Notes under the pieces: generated by a model
Seen by the model: only the letters and a program-made list of their open reading frames with translations
Told to the model about the DNA's origin: nothing
Database searches by the model: none
From: Syntrophomonadaceae bacterium
GTDB lineage: Bacteria; Bacillota; Dethiobacteria; PWVN01
Direction: 5' to 3'
Assembly: GCA_007136165.1 (NCBI GenBank)
Contig: SLHK01000076.1
Span: 1 to 12,064 of the forward strand
DNA length: 12,064 nt
Shown here: positions 1 to 6,620 of the stretch, in pieces
Numbering within the stretch: position 1 is the stretch's first letter
Layout: every line of letters starts with the position of its first letter
Made by a program: the position numbers and the translations under genes

Positions 1-675
1 AAACATCTGATCCTGGGGGGTGTGGAGGTTCCCGCCATCAACACCGGAATCAAGGGAAGGCATGTACTGGTGGTGGTCCGGGGTCAGAATTACCGGCAGG
101 ATTTAAAGACAGTCCTCACCTATATCGAGGAAAAAAAGCCCGTCTTGATCGGGGTGGACGGCGGTTCCGATGCCCTTTTGGAGTTTGGTTTGAAACCCGA
201 TATCATTATCGGGGACATGGACAGCGTCAGCGACAGGGCTCTTAAGGAAGGAAAAGAAATCATCCTCCACGCATACAGGGACGGCAGGGCCCCGGGAGAA
301 GAAAAGTGCCGCTCCCTGGGGCTTAAATACAAGTTGTTTCGTGCCCCCGGTACCAGTGAGGATATCGCCCTGCTTTTGGCCTATGAGAAAGGGGCTGAGC
401 TGATTGTGGCCCTGGGTACCCATTCCAACATGATTGACTTCCTGGAGAAGGGGCGGCCCGGCATGGCCAGCACCTTTTTAATCCGGTTAAAAGTGGGTTC
501 CCGGCTGGTGGATGTCCGGGGGGTCAGCCAGCTGTACGAAGGGCGGTACCAGGGTAGGCTTCTCTGGTGGCTGGTGGTGGCGGCCATTTTGCCCGTAGTC
601 CTCATAATATTTTTTTCGCCCCTGCTGCAGCACCTGGTGAGGCTTTTTATCCTGCGCATCCGGCTAATCTTCTAG
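1..675 (+). CDS. steA: SteA-like protein, C-terminal part (5' end outside window)
   Basis: The reading frame is open from base 1 with no stop, so this is the 3' part of a longer gene; the GTG at 22 is probably an internal Val codon. The visible 224 residues match the C-terminal half of SteA. This half is a thiamine-pyrophosphokinase-like domain with VLIGVDGG (48-55), GDMDS (71-75), the PDGRAPG-like stretch RDGRAPG (93-99) and GTSEDIALLLA (117-127). A single hydrophobic helix follows (about 188-206), then a short basic tail. SteA is known from Corynebacterium glutamicum, where it acts with SteB in cell separation and envelope integrity at the division site; thiamine synthesis is not implied. 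The next gene is steB, 15 bp downstream, which supports the call. The role in this organism is inferred from the family. Confidence 0.88.
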   Translation, partial: KHLILGGVEVPAINTGIKGRHVLVVVRGQNYRQDLKTVLTYIEEKKPVLIGVDGGSDALLEFGLKPDIIIGDMDSVSDRALKEGKEIILHAYRDGRAPGEEKCRSLGLKYKLFRAPGTSEDIALLLAYEKGAELIVALGTHSNMIDFLEKGRPGMASTFLIRLKVGSRLVDVRGVSQLYEGRYQGRLLWWLVVAAILPVVLIIFFSPLLQHLVRLFILRIRLIF

Positions 676-690
676 GGAGAGGTGGTTCAG

Positions 691-1509
691 GTGATCAATT
701 TAAAAGAGTATATTGTCACCCTCATGGCCATGTTTCTTTCCCTGGGAATAGGTATTCTGGTGGGGACTTCCATCACTGACAGCGTGGTGGTGGAGCAGCA
801 GAAGAATATGATAGAAGAGCTGGAAAACCGCTATTATCAGGCCCTGGATGACATGGAAGAGCTGGCCCGGGACTTAGGGGACAGGGAAAGCCTCCTGAGC
901 CTTTATGACAGGGCGGCGCAGGAACTCTTACCCCGGGAGTCCCTGGAGGGCCTTGTCGACAGGGAAGTTGCCGTTATTTCCCTGGATTACGGGCGGGGAA
1001 TGGAAGTTTGCGATCTTTTGCTCCAGTACGGTATGAGGATAAACCCCCACATTTACCTGAGCCGGCCCGGGGATGAGGAAGGGGAGGTGGAAGGGTATCT
1101 GGAAGATATCCTGAGCCTGACGGAAAGTCTCCTTTCCCCGGCGGAGGTTGGGGACGGTTCCGTGGGTGCCGGCGATGGAGGTGGAGCCGGGGATCTTTAC
1201 CGGGAACCCGTCGCCGCCTTCTATGAGAGGCCCTTAAATCCCGAGGTTTTTCTGCTGGTGCTGGGAGGGGTATCCCTGGAAGACGGGGCAGATGATTTTC
1301 TGGATGGCATTTTTACCATTCTGGCGCCCAAAAAGGTTGTCATCCTGGAAGATTATTTTCTTCAAGGGACCGGCATTGCGGCGGTGGCCGGGGAGGGGTC
1401 AAGGGTCATCGACTACATCGACACGGGCCCGGGAAGGGCAGCCCTGCTGGCCCTCCTTACGGGAAGGGAAGTACGGCCCTTAAAGCCCGGGGGTCCGGAG
1501 GATGACTGA
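691..1509 (+). CDS. steB: SteB / MctB-family membrane-anchored coiled-coil protein
   Basis: This 272-residue protein has one N-terminal transmembrane helix (about 7-27, ending in GIGILVG), a predicted coiled coil (about 34-75, rich in Glu/Gln/Leu), and a soluble C-terminal domain. That layout is typical of the family annotated as copper transporter MctB (DUF3186) or SteB. GTG 691 is preferred because GGAGAGG (676-682) lies 8 bp before it; the in-frame GTG at 682 overlaps that ribosome site. A Gly/Asp-rich stretch (about 153-168) looks like a flexible linker. The partner steA lies directly upstream. In Corynebacterium SteA and SteB work together at the septum, so a similar pair is inferred here. 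The family label copper transporter should not be taken literally: I see no metal-binding motif. Confidence 0.82.
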   Translation: MINLKEYIVTLMAMFLSLGIGILVGTSITDSVVVEQQKNMIEELENRYYQALDDMEELARDLGDRESLLSLYDRAAQELLPRESLEGLVDREVAVISLDYGRGMEVCDLLLQYGMRINPHIYLSRPGDEEGEVEGYLEDILSLTESLLSPAEVGDGSVGAGDGGGAGDLYREPVAAFYERPLNPEVFLLVLGGVSLEDGADDFLDGIFTILAPKKVVILEDYFLQGTGIAAVAGEGSRVIDYIDTGPGRAALLALLTGREVRPLKPGGPEDD

Positions 1510-1510
1510 A

Positions 1511-2194
1511 ATGATGTTTGAAACCCGGGCCACCATCATCATACCCGCCTATAACGAAGAAAAAAATATTGCTGCCACCCTGAAAAGCCTGGAAGGGCTG
1601 GGGATACCGGCGGACATCATCGTGGTGGACGACGGCTCCAGGGACAGGACTGCTGCCGTCGCCCGGGAGGCGGGAGCCAGGGTCATACAGCTGCAGGCCA
1701 ACATGGGCAAGGGAAGGGCCATGGAGGAAGGCCTGAAGGAGGCGGCCGGCCCGGTGGTGGCTTTTTTGGATGCGGACCTGGGCGAGACGGCCGTCCAGGC
1801 AAAAAAACTGCTGGAGCCCGTTATGGCGGGGAAAGCGGACCTGGCTGTGGCCCGCTGGCCGGATGGGAAGGGCAGGAGCGGATTCGGCCTGGCCCAGGGG
1901 TTGGCCCGGTGGGGTATAAAGAAGCTGACGGGCTTTGGCTGTTCCTCGCCCCTGTCGGGGCAGCGGGCCTTGAGAAAGGACTTTCTAACCCCTCTGGAAG
2001 GGGGTTTTGGGGTGGAAGTGGGCATGACGGTGGACGCCCTCCGGAAGGGAGCGCGGATGCAGGAAATACCGGTGGACATGCGGCACCGGGCCACGAGCAG
2101 GGATTTTTCGGGGTTTAAGCACCGGGGCCGCCAGTTTTGCTGCGTGGCCGGGGTTCTGGCAAAAAGGTTCCTGGGAGGGGTCCCATGGAAATAG
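1511..2194 (+). CDS. Family 2 glycosyltransferase
   Basis: This is a 227-residue GT-A fold glycosyltransferase without obvious membrane helices. The N-terminus carries the family 2 start signature IIIPAYNEEKNI (9-20). The nucleotide-binding motif VVDDGSRDRT follows (38-47), and then the metal-binding D-x-D, seen as LDADLG (86-91). It resembles dolichol-phosphate mannosyltransferase or glucosyl-phosphoglycerate-type enzymes, but donor and acceptor cannot be read from the sequence. ATG 1511 is preferred over ATG 1502 because the GGAGG at 1497-1501 is 9 bp from the former and touches the latter. The steB stop (1507-1509) lies just before it, and the next gene starts inside its 3' end. This indicates translational coupling with steB and the MraY-like gene, so the enzyme probably makes part of an envelope glycan or lipid. 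Confidence 0.85.
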   Translation: MMFETRATIIIPAYNEEKNIAATLKSLEGLGIPADIIVVDDGSRDRTAAVAREAGARVIQLQANMGKGRAMEEGLKEAAGPVVAFLDADLGETAVQAKKLLEPVMAGKADLAVARWPDGKGRSGFGLAQGLARWGIKKLTGFGCSSPLSGQRALRKDFLTPLEGGFGVEVGMTVDALRKGARMQEIPVDMRHRATSRDFSGFKHRGRQFCCVAGVLAKRFLGGVPWK

Positions 2195-3021
2195 CTATGG
2201 CAGTTATTCCCATGTTCGGCACCTTCTACCTTCTGCGGGGAAAAACGGCCCTCACCGCCGCAGGCAGCTGTTATCCCAACTACCGGGGCCGGCCCGTACC
2301 GCGTTCCGGCGGGCTTATCCTCTACTTTGCCTTTCTTCTGGCCGGGGCCCTGCGCCTTTTAGGGGGGGGCGAAGGCCTCCTGGAGGCGGCCCTGCTTTTG
2401 TACCTGGCCGGCGGTTTCACCCTCCTGGGGCTGGTGGACGATTTTTGGGGAGACTCGCGGCATAAAGGTTTTGGCGGGCACTTCCGCCTTTTTTTGCGCA
2501 AGGGAGAAATAAGCACGGGGCTCTTAAAGGCTTTATTCGGCGGGGTTTTGGCCTTAACGGCCGCCGCCCCCCTGCAGGAAGGCCCGGCGGCCCTGCTGGT
2601 GGGGGGCGGCGTCATTGCCCTGGCGGCCAACACCGTTAATTCTTTGGATTTGCGGCCGGGCAGGGCTGTTAAATTTTTTTTGCCGGCCTCCCTGGCCGTT
2701 ATCGCCCTTTCCGGGGAGCGGGGGGCAGCCCTCCTCCTGCTGCCTTTTTTGGCCGCCCTTTTGGCCTACATGCCCTTTGAAATGCAGGAAACCGTCATGC
2801 TGGGGGACAGCGGCGCCAATGTGCTGGGGGGGGCTTTGGGCTTTGCTTTTATCGCCTATTCCCCTTTTCCCTGGCAGGTAGGAGCCCTGTTTCTGCTGCT
2901 GGCCTTCCAGGCTTTCTGTGAATTATTTTCTTTTTCCCGCCTGGTCCAGAAAAACCCTTTTTTAAGATTCCTGGACGACCTGGGCAGGGTTTTCAAGGGA
3001 GAGAACGAAAATGAAAGATGA
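2185..3021 (+). CDS. Divergent MraY/WecA-like polyprenyl-phosphate sugar-phosphate transferase (GT4)
   Basis: This is a 278-residue, multi-helix membrane protein of the MraY/WecA (glycosyltransferase 4) family. Family signatures in order are NYRGRPVPRSGG (32-43), the Mg-binding DD in LVDDFWGD (83-90), NTVNSLD (149-155) and the GDSG motif in MLGDSGAN (205-212). Such enzymes move a sugar-1-phosphate from a UDP-sugar onto undecaprenyl phosphate at the inner face of the membrane. The stretch after NTVNSLD reads LRPGRA instead of the usual G-x-DGL, and the protein is shorter than the roughly 320-360 residues typical of MraY, so it is not the housekeeping MraY. ATG 2185 has GGAGGGG (2174-2180) ahead of it and overlaps the upstream glycosyltransferase gene by 10 bp. 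Substrate unknown. Confidence 0.82.
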   Translation: MEIAMAVIPMFGTFYLLRGKTALTAAGSCYPNYRGRPVPRSGGLILYFAFLLAGALRLLGGGEGLLEAALLLYLAGGFTLLGLVDDFWGDSRHKGFGGHFRLFLRKGEISTGLLKALFGGVLALTAAAPLQEGPAALLVGGGVIALAANTVNSLDLRPGRAVKFFLPASLAVIALSGERGAALLLLPFLAALLAYMPFEMQETVMLGDSGANVLGGALGFAFIAYSPFPWQVGALFLLLAFQAFCELFSFSRLVQKNPFLRFLDDLGRVFKGENENER

Positions 3022-4117
3022 CCCTAAAAAGCCGGGCAGGGAAATGGGAGTCAGGCGGGGCAGGGTCCTTAAGGCAGCCATCCCCCGGGAGGGCCTTACC
3101 AGGGCCCTGGTGCAGGTGGAGGAGGAGAGGGAGCCGGTACAGGCCCTGGCCTATCACCTCTTCAGCGGTGAAGTCCGGGAAGGGGATGAGGTCCTGGTCA
3201 ATACCACAGCCATGGATCTCAGGCTGGGCACGGGCGGCACCCATTTCGTGCTGGTAAATTTAAGCCGCCCCGGGGAAGCCTCCCTGAAGGAGGCGGGGCA
3301 TGTTATGAAGCTTCGCTATACCCCCCTGCAGTTCAAGAGCCTGTCCCTGGAGGAGGCGCACCGCGGCCTTCTGGAGGAGGGCCGGGGCCTGGAAGGTATG
3401 GCCGTCCTGGTCCTGGAACTTCACAGCATGGTGCTGCCGGCGGCCCTGGCTTTCAAAAGGAAGAGCCCCGGAAGCCGCCTCGCCTACATCATGACCGACG
3501 GCGGCAGCCTGCCCCTGGCCTTCAGCGAGCAGGCGGCCTTTCTGCGGCGGCAGGGGCTGGTAGACGCCACCATAACGGCAGGCCATGCCTTCGGCGGGGA
3601 TCTGGAGGCCGTCAATATATACACGGCCCTTCAGGGCGCCCGGCACGTCCTCCGGGCCGATGCCTGCATCGTGGCCATGGGCCCCGGGGTCTTGGGGACG
3701 GGGACAGCCTTTGGTTTTTCCGGCATCGAGCAGGGGGAAAACATTAACCGGGCCAATATCCTGGGAGGGAAGGCCGTAACCTGCCTGCGGCTGAGCTTTG
3801 TCGAAAAGCGGGAGCGGCACCGGGGGGTGAGCCATCACAGCCTCACCAGTTTACAGAAGGCTGCCTTAACCCCTGCCGCCATCGCCCTGCCCCAGGAGCT
3901 CACCGGGGAGGCGCAGCGGCTGGTTTTGGGCCAGCTTGAGGAGGCGGGCCTTCCGGGGATTCATACCCTTTGCTGGCACCCGGCGGCGGAGATCCTCCAT
4001 GAACTGGAGGGGCTGGATTGGCAGGTAAAATCCATGGGCAGGACCCTGGCAGAGGACCCCCTCTTCTTTGCCGCCGCTGCCGCCGCCGGGGTGGAAGGGG
4101 CCAAAGGCCTGCACTAA
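3011..4117 (+). CDS. DUF3866 family protein, function unknown
   Basis: This 368-residue soluble protein matches the DUF3866 family. The N-terminal part looks like a small beta domain and contains GDEVLVNTTAMDLRLGTGG (58-76). The rest holds motifs I recognise as family-typical: HSMVLPAALAF (138-148), DGGSLPLAFS (163-172), TAGHAFGGDLEAVN (189-202), GPGVLGTGTAFGFSG (224-238) and RHRGVSHHS (269-277). The many invariant-looking Gly, His and Asp residues suggest an enzyme or ligand-binding protein, but no reaction is established. There is no signal peptide or membrane helix, so it is cytoplasmic. It overlaps the MraY-like gene by 11 bp, with AAGGGAGAG (2996-3004) before ATG 3011, so translation is probably coupled to the envelope block. 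The NUDIX gene follows 21 bp later. Confidence 0.82.
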   Translation: MKDDPKKPGREMGVRRGRVLKAAIPREGLTRALVQVEEEREPVQALAYHLFSGEVREGDEVLVNTTAMDLRLGTGGTHFVLVNLSRPGEASLKEAGHVMKLRYTPLQFKSLSLEEAHRGLLEEGRGLEGMAVLVLELHSMVLPAALAFKRKSPGSRLAYIMTDGGSLPLAFSEQAAFLRRQGLVDATITAGHAFGGDLEAVNIYTALQGARHVLRADACIVAMGPGVLGTGTAFGFSGIEQGENINRANILGGKAVTCLRLSFVEKRERHRGVSHHSLTSLQKAALTPAAIALPQELTGEAQRLVLGQLEEAGLPGIHTLCWHPAAEILHELEGLDWQVKSMGRTLAEDPLFFAAAAAAGVEGAKGLH

Positions 4118-4138
4118 TTTAATTTGGGAGGCGGCTGT

Positions 4139-4681
4139 ATGCAGTTGAAAGAAGAAACTCTGAAGACTACGCTGGTTTATCGGGGCAAGGTTCTCCAGGT
4201 TGTGGAAAAGGAGGTCAGGGTGCCCGACGGCAGCCAAAGCCGCCGGGAGGTGCTGGAACATCCCGGTGCCGTGGCCCTGGTGGCGGTGGACGGGGACCGG
4301 AAGATCTACCTGGTGGAACAGTTCCGTTCCCCCATGGAAAAGGTGCTCCTGGAAATACCGGCGGGGAAGCTGGACCCGGGGGAGACGCCGGAAGAGGCGG
4401 GCAGGCGGGAACTCCAGGAGGAGACGGGCATGAAGGCGGAAAAGGTTATCAAGCTGGCCGGTTTTTATTCTTCCCCCGGCTACAGCAACGAAAAGATCCA
4501 CCTTTTCCTGGCTACGGACCTGAAGGAGGCGGATTTGCCCCCGGACCTGGGGGAGTTTCTGCGGGTGAAAAAGTACAGGGCCCCCGAGATTCTGGACATG
4601 ATTTCCCGGGGACAAATTGAAGACGGGAAAACCATCCTGGGGATATCCCTGGTTTTAAATCTCTATAATGAATTCATATAA
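4139..4681 (+). CDS. nudF: NUDIX hydrolase, ADP-ribose pyrophosphatase type
   Basis: This 180-residue enzyme carries a complete Nudix box (G-x5-E-x7-RE-U-x-EE-x-G-U) at residues 76-98, written GKLDPGE, seven residues, then RELQEETGM. The flanking features fit ADP-ribose pyrophosphatases: VEQFRSPMEKVLLEIPAG (59-76) before the box and AGFYSSPGYSNEKIHLFLA (107-125) after it. Such enzymes cleave ADP-ribose to AMP and ribose-5-phosphate in the cytoplasm; the exact substrate here is inferred from family resemblance. ATG 4139 is chosen because GGGAGG (4126-4131) sits 7 bp upstream; a TTG at 4124 would begin before that site. In Bacillus subtilis a nudF-type gene also lies near spoIIM, so the placement is a conserved neighbourhood. 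Confidence 0.9.
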   Translation: MQLKEETLKTTLVYRGKVLQVVEKEVRVPDGSQSRREVLEHPGAVALVAVDGDRKIYLVEQFRSPMEKVLLEIPAGKLDPGETPEEAGRRELQEETGMKAEKVIKLAGFYSSPGYSNEKIHLFLATDLKEADLPPDLGEFLRVKKYRAPEILDMISRGQIEDGKTILGISLVLNLYNEFI

Positions 4682-4702
4682 TGGGGTTTGCCGGAATACT
4701 TA
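4676..4702 (+). promoter_or_regulatory. Weak candidate sigma-E promoter for spoIIM
   Basis: ATA (4676-4678) and AATACTTA (4695-4702) are 16 bp apart, which resembles the sigma-E pattern ATA-n16-18-CATACAnT but with mismatches in the -10 element. I looked here because spoIIM is sigma-E controlled in Bacillus subtilis. The -35 part overlaps the end of the NUDIX gene. The match is poor enough to arise by chance in AT-rich DNA. Confidence 0.2.
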
Positions 4703-4736
4703 TTGAGAAAGGACGGTGAAAAGGGAGGTTCCCCCG

Positions 4737-5366
4737 GTGGCCAATGTAAAACAAGCCCTCCAGAGCTACTTTTGGGACAACTTGGGTCTTTACATCACGG
4801 CAATTGTGTTCTTTTCTTTGGGGATCGGCCTGGGGGTGTTTTCCACAGGGATTTTACAGGAAACCCAGGTCAGGGAATTAAAAGAGTACCTGGACATTTT
4901 TCTTTACGGCCTGAGTGCCCAGGCTCCCCTGGAGCCCCTGGAGATCGTCAGGAATTCCCTCAACCAGAACATGAAGCTCTTTTTTCTGCTGTGGCTTTTC
5001 GGCATAACCATGCTGGGTATCCCCGCGGCCTTTATAATCCTGGGCTTGAAAGGGTTCACCCTGGGGTTTACCTTAAGCTTCATCTTTCAGCAGTTTTCCT
5101 ACTCAGGGCTCTTGTTTGCGGTAGGGGCCCTGCTTCCCCAGAATGTTTTTATAATCCCGGTTTTCTTGACGGCGGGGGTGGCCTGCCTGTCCTTTTCTTT
5201 GCTGCAGATTCACTGCCGCGCCAAGAAGAAAAACCTGCATTTCTGGCCAAACCTGGGAAACTATACCGCCCTGTTTGCCATCCTGCTTATTCTGCTCCTG
5301 GCGGGGAGCCTGGTAGAAGGTTACATCACCACCGTATTTATCCGCCTGGCGGTGGGCATCCTATGA
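4737..5366 (+). CDS. spoIIM: Stage II sporulation protein M (engulfment membrane protein)
   Basis: This 209-residue protein has about five hydrophobic segments (around 15-37, 80-103, 107-120, 124-156 and 176-194) and the SpoIIM family layout. That includes an N-terminal helix ending in SLGIGLGVFSTG, the NQNMKLFFLLWLFGITMLGIP region (77-97) and GLKGFTLGF (103-111). SpoIIM works in the mother-cell membrane with the hydrolases SpoIIP and SpoIID, thinning septal peptidoglycan and driving engulfment of the forespore. GTG 4737 is favoured because AAGGGAGG (4721-4728) lies 8 bp upstream; the in-frame GTG at 4716 would lie before that site. The gene sits 55 bp after the NUDIX gene and upstream of xerD, as in Bacillus. 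A long alternative frame over the same DNA is a shadow. Confidence 0.92.
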   Translation: MANVKQALQSYFWDNLGLYITAIVFFSLGIGLGVFSTGILQETQVRELKEYLDIFLYGLSAQAPLEPLEIVRNSLNQNMKLFFLLWLFGITMLGIPAAFIILGLKGFTLGFTLSFIFQQFSYSGLLFAVGALLPQNVFIIPVFLTAGVACLSFSLLQIHCRAKKKNLHFWPNLGNYTALFAILLILLLAGSLVEGYITTVFIRLAVGIL

Positions 5367-5385
5367 GTAGGCGAGGAGGATGAGC

Positions 5386-5595
5386 ATGAGGTTATTTATC
5401 TATCTGAGAGAAGGGGCAGCCAGGGCGCTGAAATGGTTGACAGCTCTCATTCTGCTGGTAGTATGTCTGCCCTATATCCTGTTTCTTACTGTGGAGCACC
5501 TGGAGGTGGCCCCGGTTGTCACCGAACCTGCCAGAACTCTTTTCTGGGAGAGGGCCCTCCGGGAAATGTATAATTTTTTTAGTAAAGGATTTTAA
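5386..5595 (+). CDS. Small single-helix membrane protein, function unknown
   Basis: This 69-residue protein has a basic N-terminus (MRLFIYLREGAARALKW), one hydrophobic helix (about 17-36) and a short polar C-terminal tail with EPARTLFWERALREMY (47-62). A clear ribosome site GGAGG (5375-5379) sits 6 bp before ATG 5386, against 0 bp for ATG 5380, so the shorter start is used. I do not recognise the sequence with certainty. Its place directly upstream of xerD, its size and its single helix match Bacillus subtilis YqzK (DUF4227), so it may be a distant counterpart; that is an inference from position. It begins 19 bp after spoIIM and is probably co-transcribed with it. No terminator hairpin follows. 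Confidence 0.68.
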   Translation: MRLFIYLREGAARALKWLTALILLVVCLPYILFLTVEHLEVAPVVTEPARTLFWERALREMYNFFSKGF

Positions 5596-5610
5596 AAATT
5601 TTCAGCCAAA

Positions 5611-5640
5611 AAAGGATTTCTTTTCCTTGGTGTGGAATTA
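5611..5640 (+). promoter_or_regulatory. Sigma-H-type promoter upstream of xerD
   Basis: AAAGGATTT (5611-5619), a 12-bp gap, then GTGGAATTA (5632-5640) match the sigma-H consensus RnAGGAwWW-n11-12-RnnGAATww at every specified position. The same arrangement with the same gap occurs before spoIIAA. A TATAAT (5643-5648) sits just downstream and could serve a sigma-A promoter, but I see no good -35 for it. The expected start of transcription is around 5645-5650, leaving a leader of about 35 bp. Confidence 0.62.
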
Positions 5641-5683
5641 CCTATAATCAGTTCACTGCAGTTGGCGGTAAAGGAGATTCTTG

Positions 5684-6571
5684 ATGGACGATATGCTGAA
5701 GGACTTTATTTATTTTTTGGCCGTGGAAAAAGGACTGGCGAAAAACACTCTGGAGTCTTATGAAAGGGATTTGCGGGGGTTTTTGCTCTACCTGAAGAAC
5801 GAATCGGTCAGCACCACCAAAGACATAAGACGTTCCCATATCATGGGATATCTGGCCCACCTGCGATCCAAAAAGCTGGCTAATTCAACCGTATCCAGGA
5901 ATCTGGCATCCATCCGGTCCTTTTTTAATTTTCTCATGCAGGAGCGCCGCATAGAGGAAAACCCTGCCGGCGACCTGGAATCCCCCCGGCAGGAAAAGAA
6001 GCTGCCGAAGGTTATCAGCATGAAGGAAATAGACTCCCTGCTGAAACAGCCCGACGAGTTAAAGGTCAGCGGCATCAGGGATAAAGCCATGCTGGAACTT
6101 CTTTATGCCACGGGAATCAGGGTTACGGAGTTAATCGATCTGGGGGTAAATGATGTTAACACCGAGTCGGGATACATACGCTGCACGGGCAAAGGTTCCA
6201 AAGAGCGGATTGTGCCCGTGGGAGCCATGGCCATCCAGAAGGTGAAAAATTATATAGAAGAGGGCCGCTCCAAACTGGTCAAGGATCTGAAGGAGCAGTC
6301 TCTTTTTGTTAACCAGCACGGACGCCGCCTGACCCGGCAGGGATTCTGGAAGATCATAAAAAAATATGCCCGGCAGGCCCAGATACAAAAGGAGATAACC
6401 CCTCATACCCTGAGGCATTCCTTTGCCACCCACCTGCTGGAAAACGGGGCGGACCTGCGCTCCGTCCAGGAGATGCTGGGCCATGCCGATATCTCCACCA
6501 CCCAGATTTATACCCAGGTCAGCAAGAGCAAGCTGAGGGATGTTTACGAGCGGGCCCATCCCCGGGCCTGA
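5684..6571 (+). CDS. xerD: Site-specific tyrosine recombinase XerD
   Basis: This 295-residue protein has the full length and two-domain plan of XerC/XerD. An N-terminal SAM-like DNA-binding domain (about 1-85) is followed by a catalytic domain (about 105-290). The catalytic set is complete: R146 (ATGIRVTEL), K170 (TGKGSKER), H241 and R244 (HTLRHSFATHLL), H267 (LGHADISTTQIY) and nucleophile Y276. Paired with XerC, XerD resolves chromosome dimers at dif near the terminus. The ending SKLRDVYERAHPRA and the spoIIM-xerD-deoB neighbourhood favour XerD over XerC. ATG 5684 lies 7 bp after AAGGAG (5671-5676); the TTG at 5681 is less likely. A sigma-H-type promoter lies upstream and a terminator hairpin overlaps the stop codon, so it can form a unit on its own. 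Confidence 0.93.
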   Translation: MDDMLKDFIYFLAVEKGLAKNTLESYERDLRGFLLYLKNESVSTTKDIRRSHIMGYLAHLRSKKLANSTVSRNLASIRSFFNFLMQERRIEENPAGDLESPRQEKKLPKVISMKEIDSLLKQPDELKVSGIRDKAMLELLYATGIRVTELIDLGVNDVNTESGYIRCTGKGSKERIVPVGAMAIQKVKNYIEEGRSKLVKDLKEQSLFVNQHGRRLTRQGFWKIIKKYARQAQIQKEITPHTLRHSFATHLLENGADLRSVQEMLGHADISTTQIYTQVSKSKLRDVYERAHPRA

Positions 6572-6593
6572 AGGCGCCGGAAGGCGCTTTTTT
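6571..6593 (+). terminator. Intrinsic terminator after xerD
   Basis: GCGCC (6574-6578), loop GGAA, GGCGC (6583-6587) form a 5-bp GC stem that A-T and G-T pairs can extend at the base, followed by six T (6588-6593). It begins at the last base of the xerD stop codon. Only 27 bp separate it from the deoB start. Confidence 0.68.
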
Positions 6594-6620
6594 AGATTTT
6601 AACACCAGGAGGGATTACCG

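Noticed and set aside
22..24. GTG as the real start of the first gene
   Set aside because: The frame is open to base 1, SteA proteins have a long N-terminal part before this point, and no ribosome site is suitably placed.
3260..4615. Two long minus-strand frames opposite DUF3866 and the NUDIX gene
   Set aside because: They lie antisense to genes with intact family motifs, and their products are low-complexity Pro/Gly/His-rich strings.
4688..5383. A 231-codon + strand frame over spoIIM
   Set aside because: It lies in another frame of spoIIM, its product is Pro/Gly/Arg-rich with no family features, and the overlapping frame gives a clear SpoIIM membrane protein.
5643..5648. TATAAT as the main sigma-A promoter of xerD
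   Set aside because: No -35 close to TTGACA lies 16-18 bp upstream; the best hexamer matches about 3 of 6. It is kept only as an alternative to the sigma-H element.
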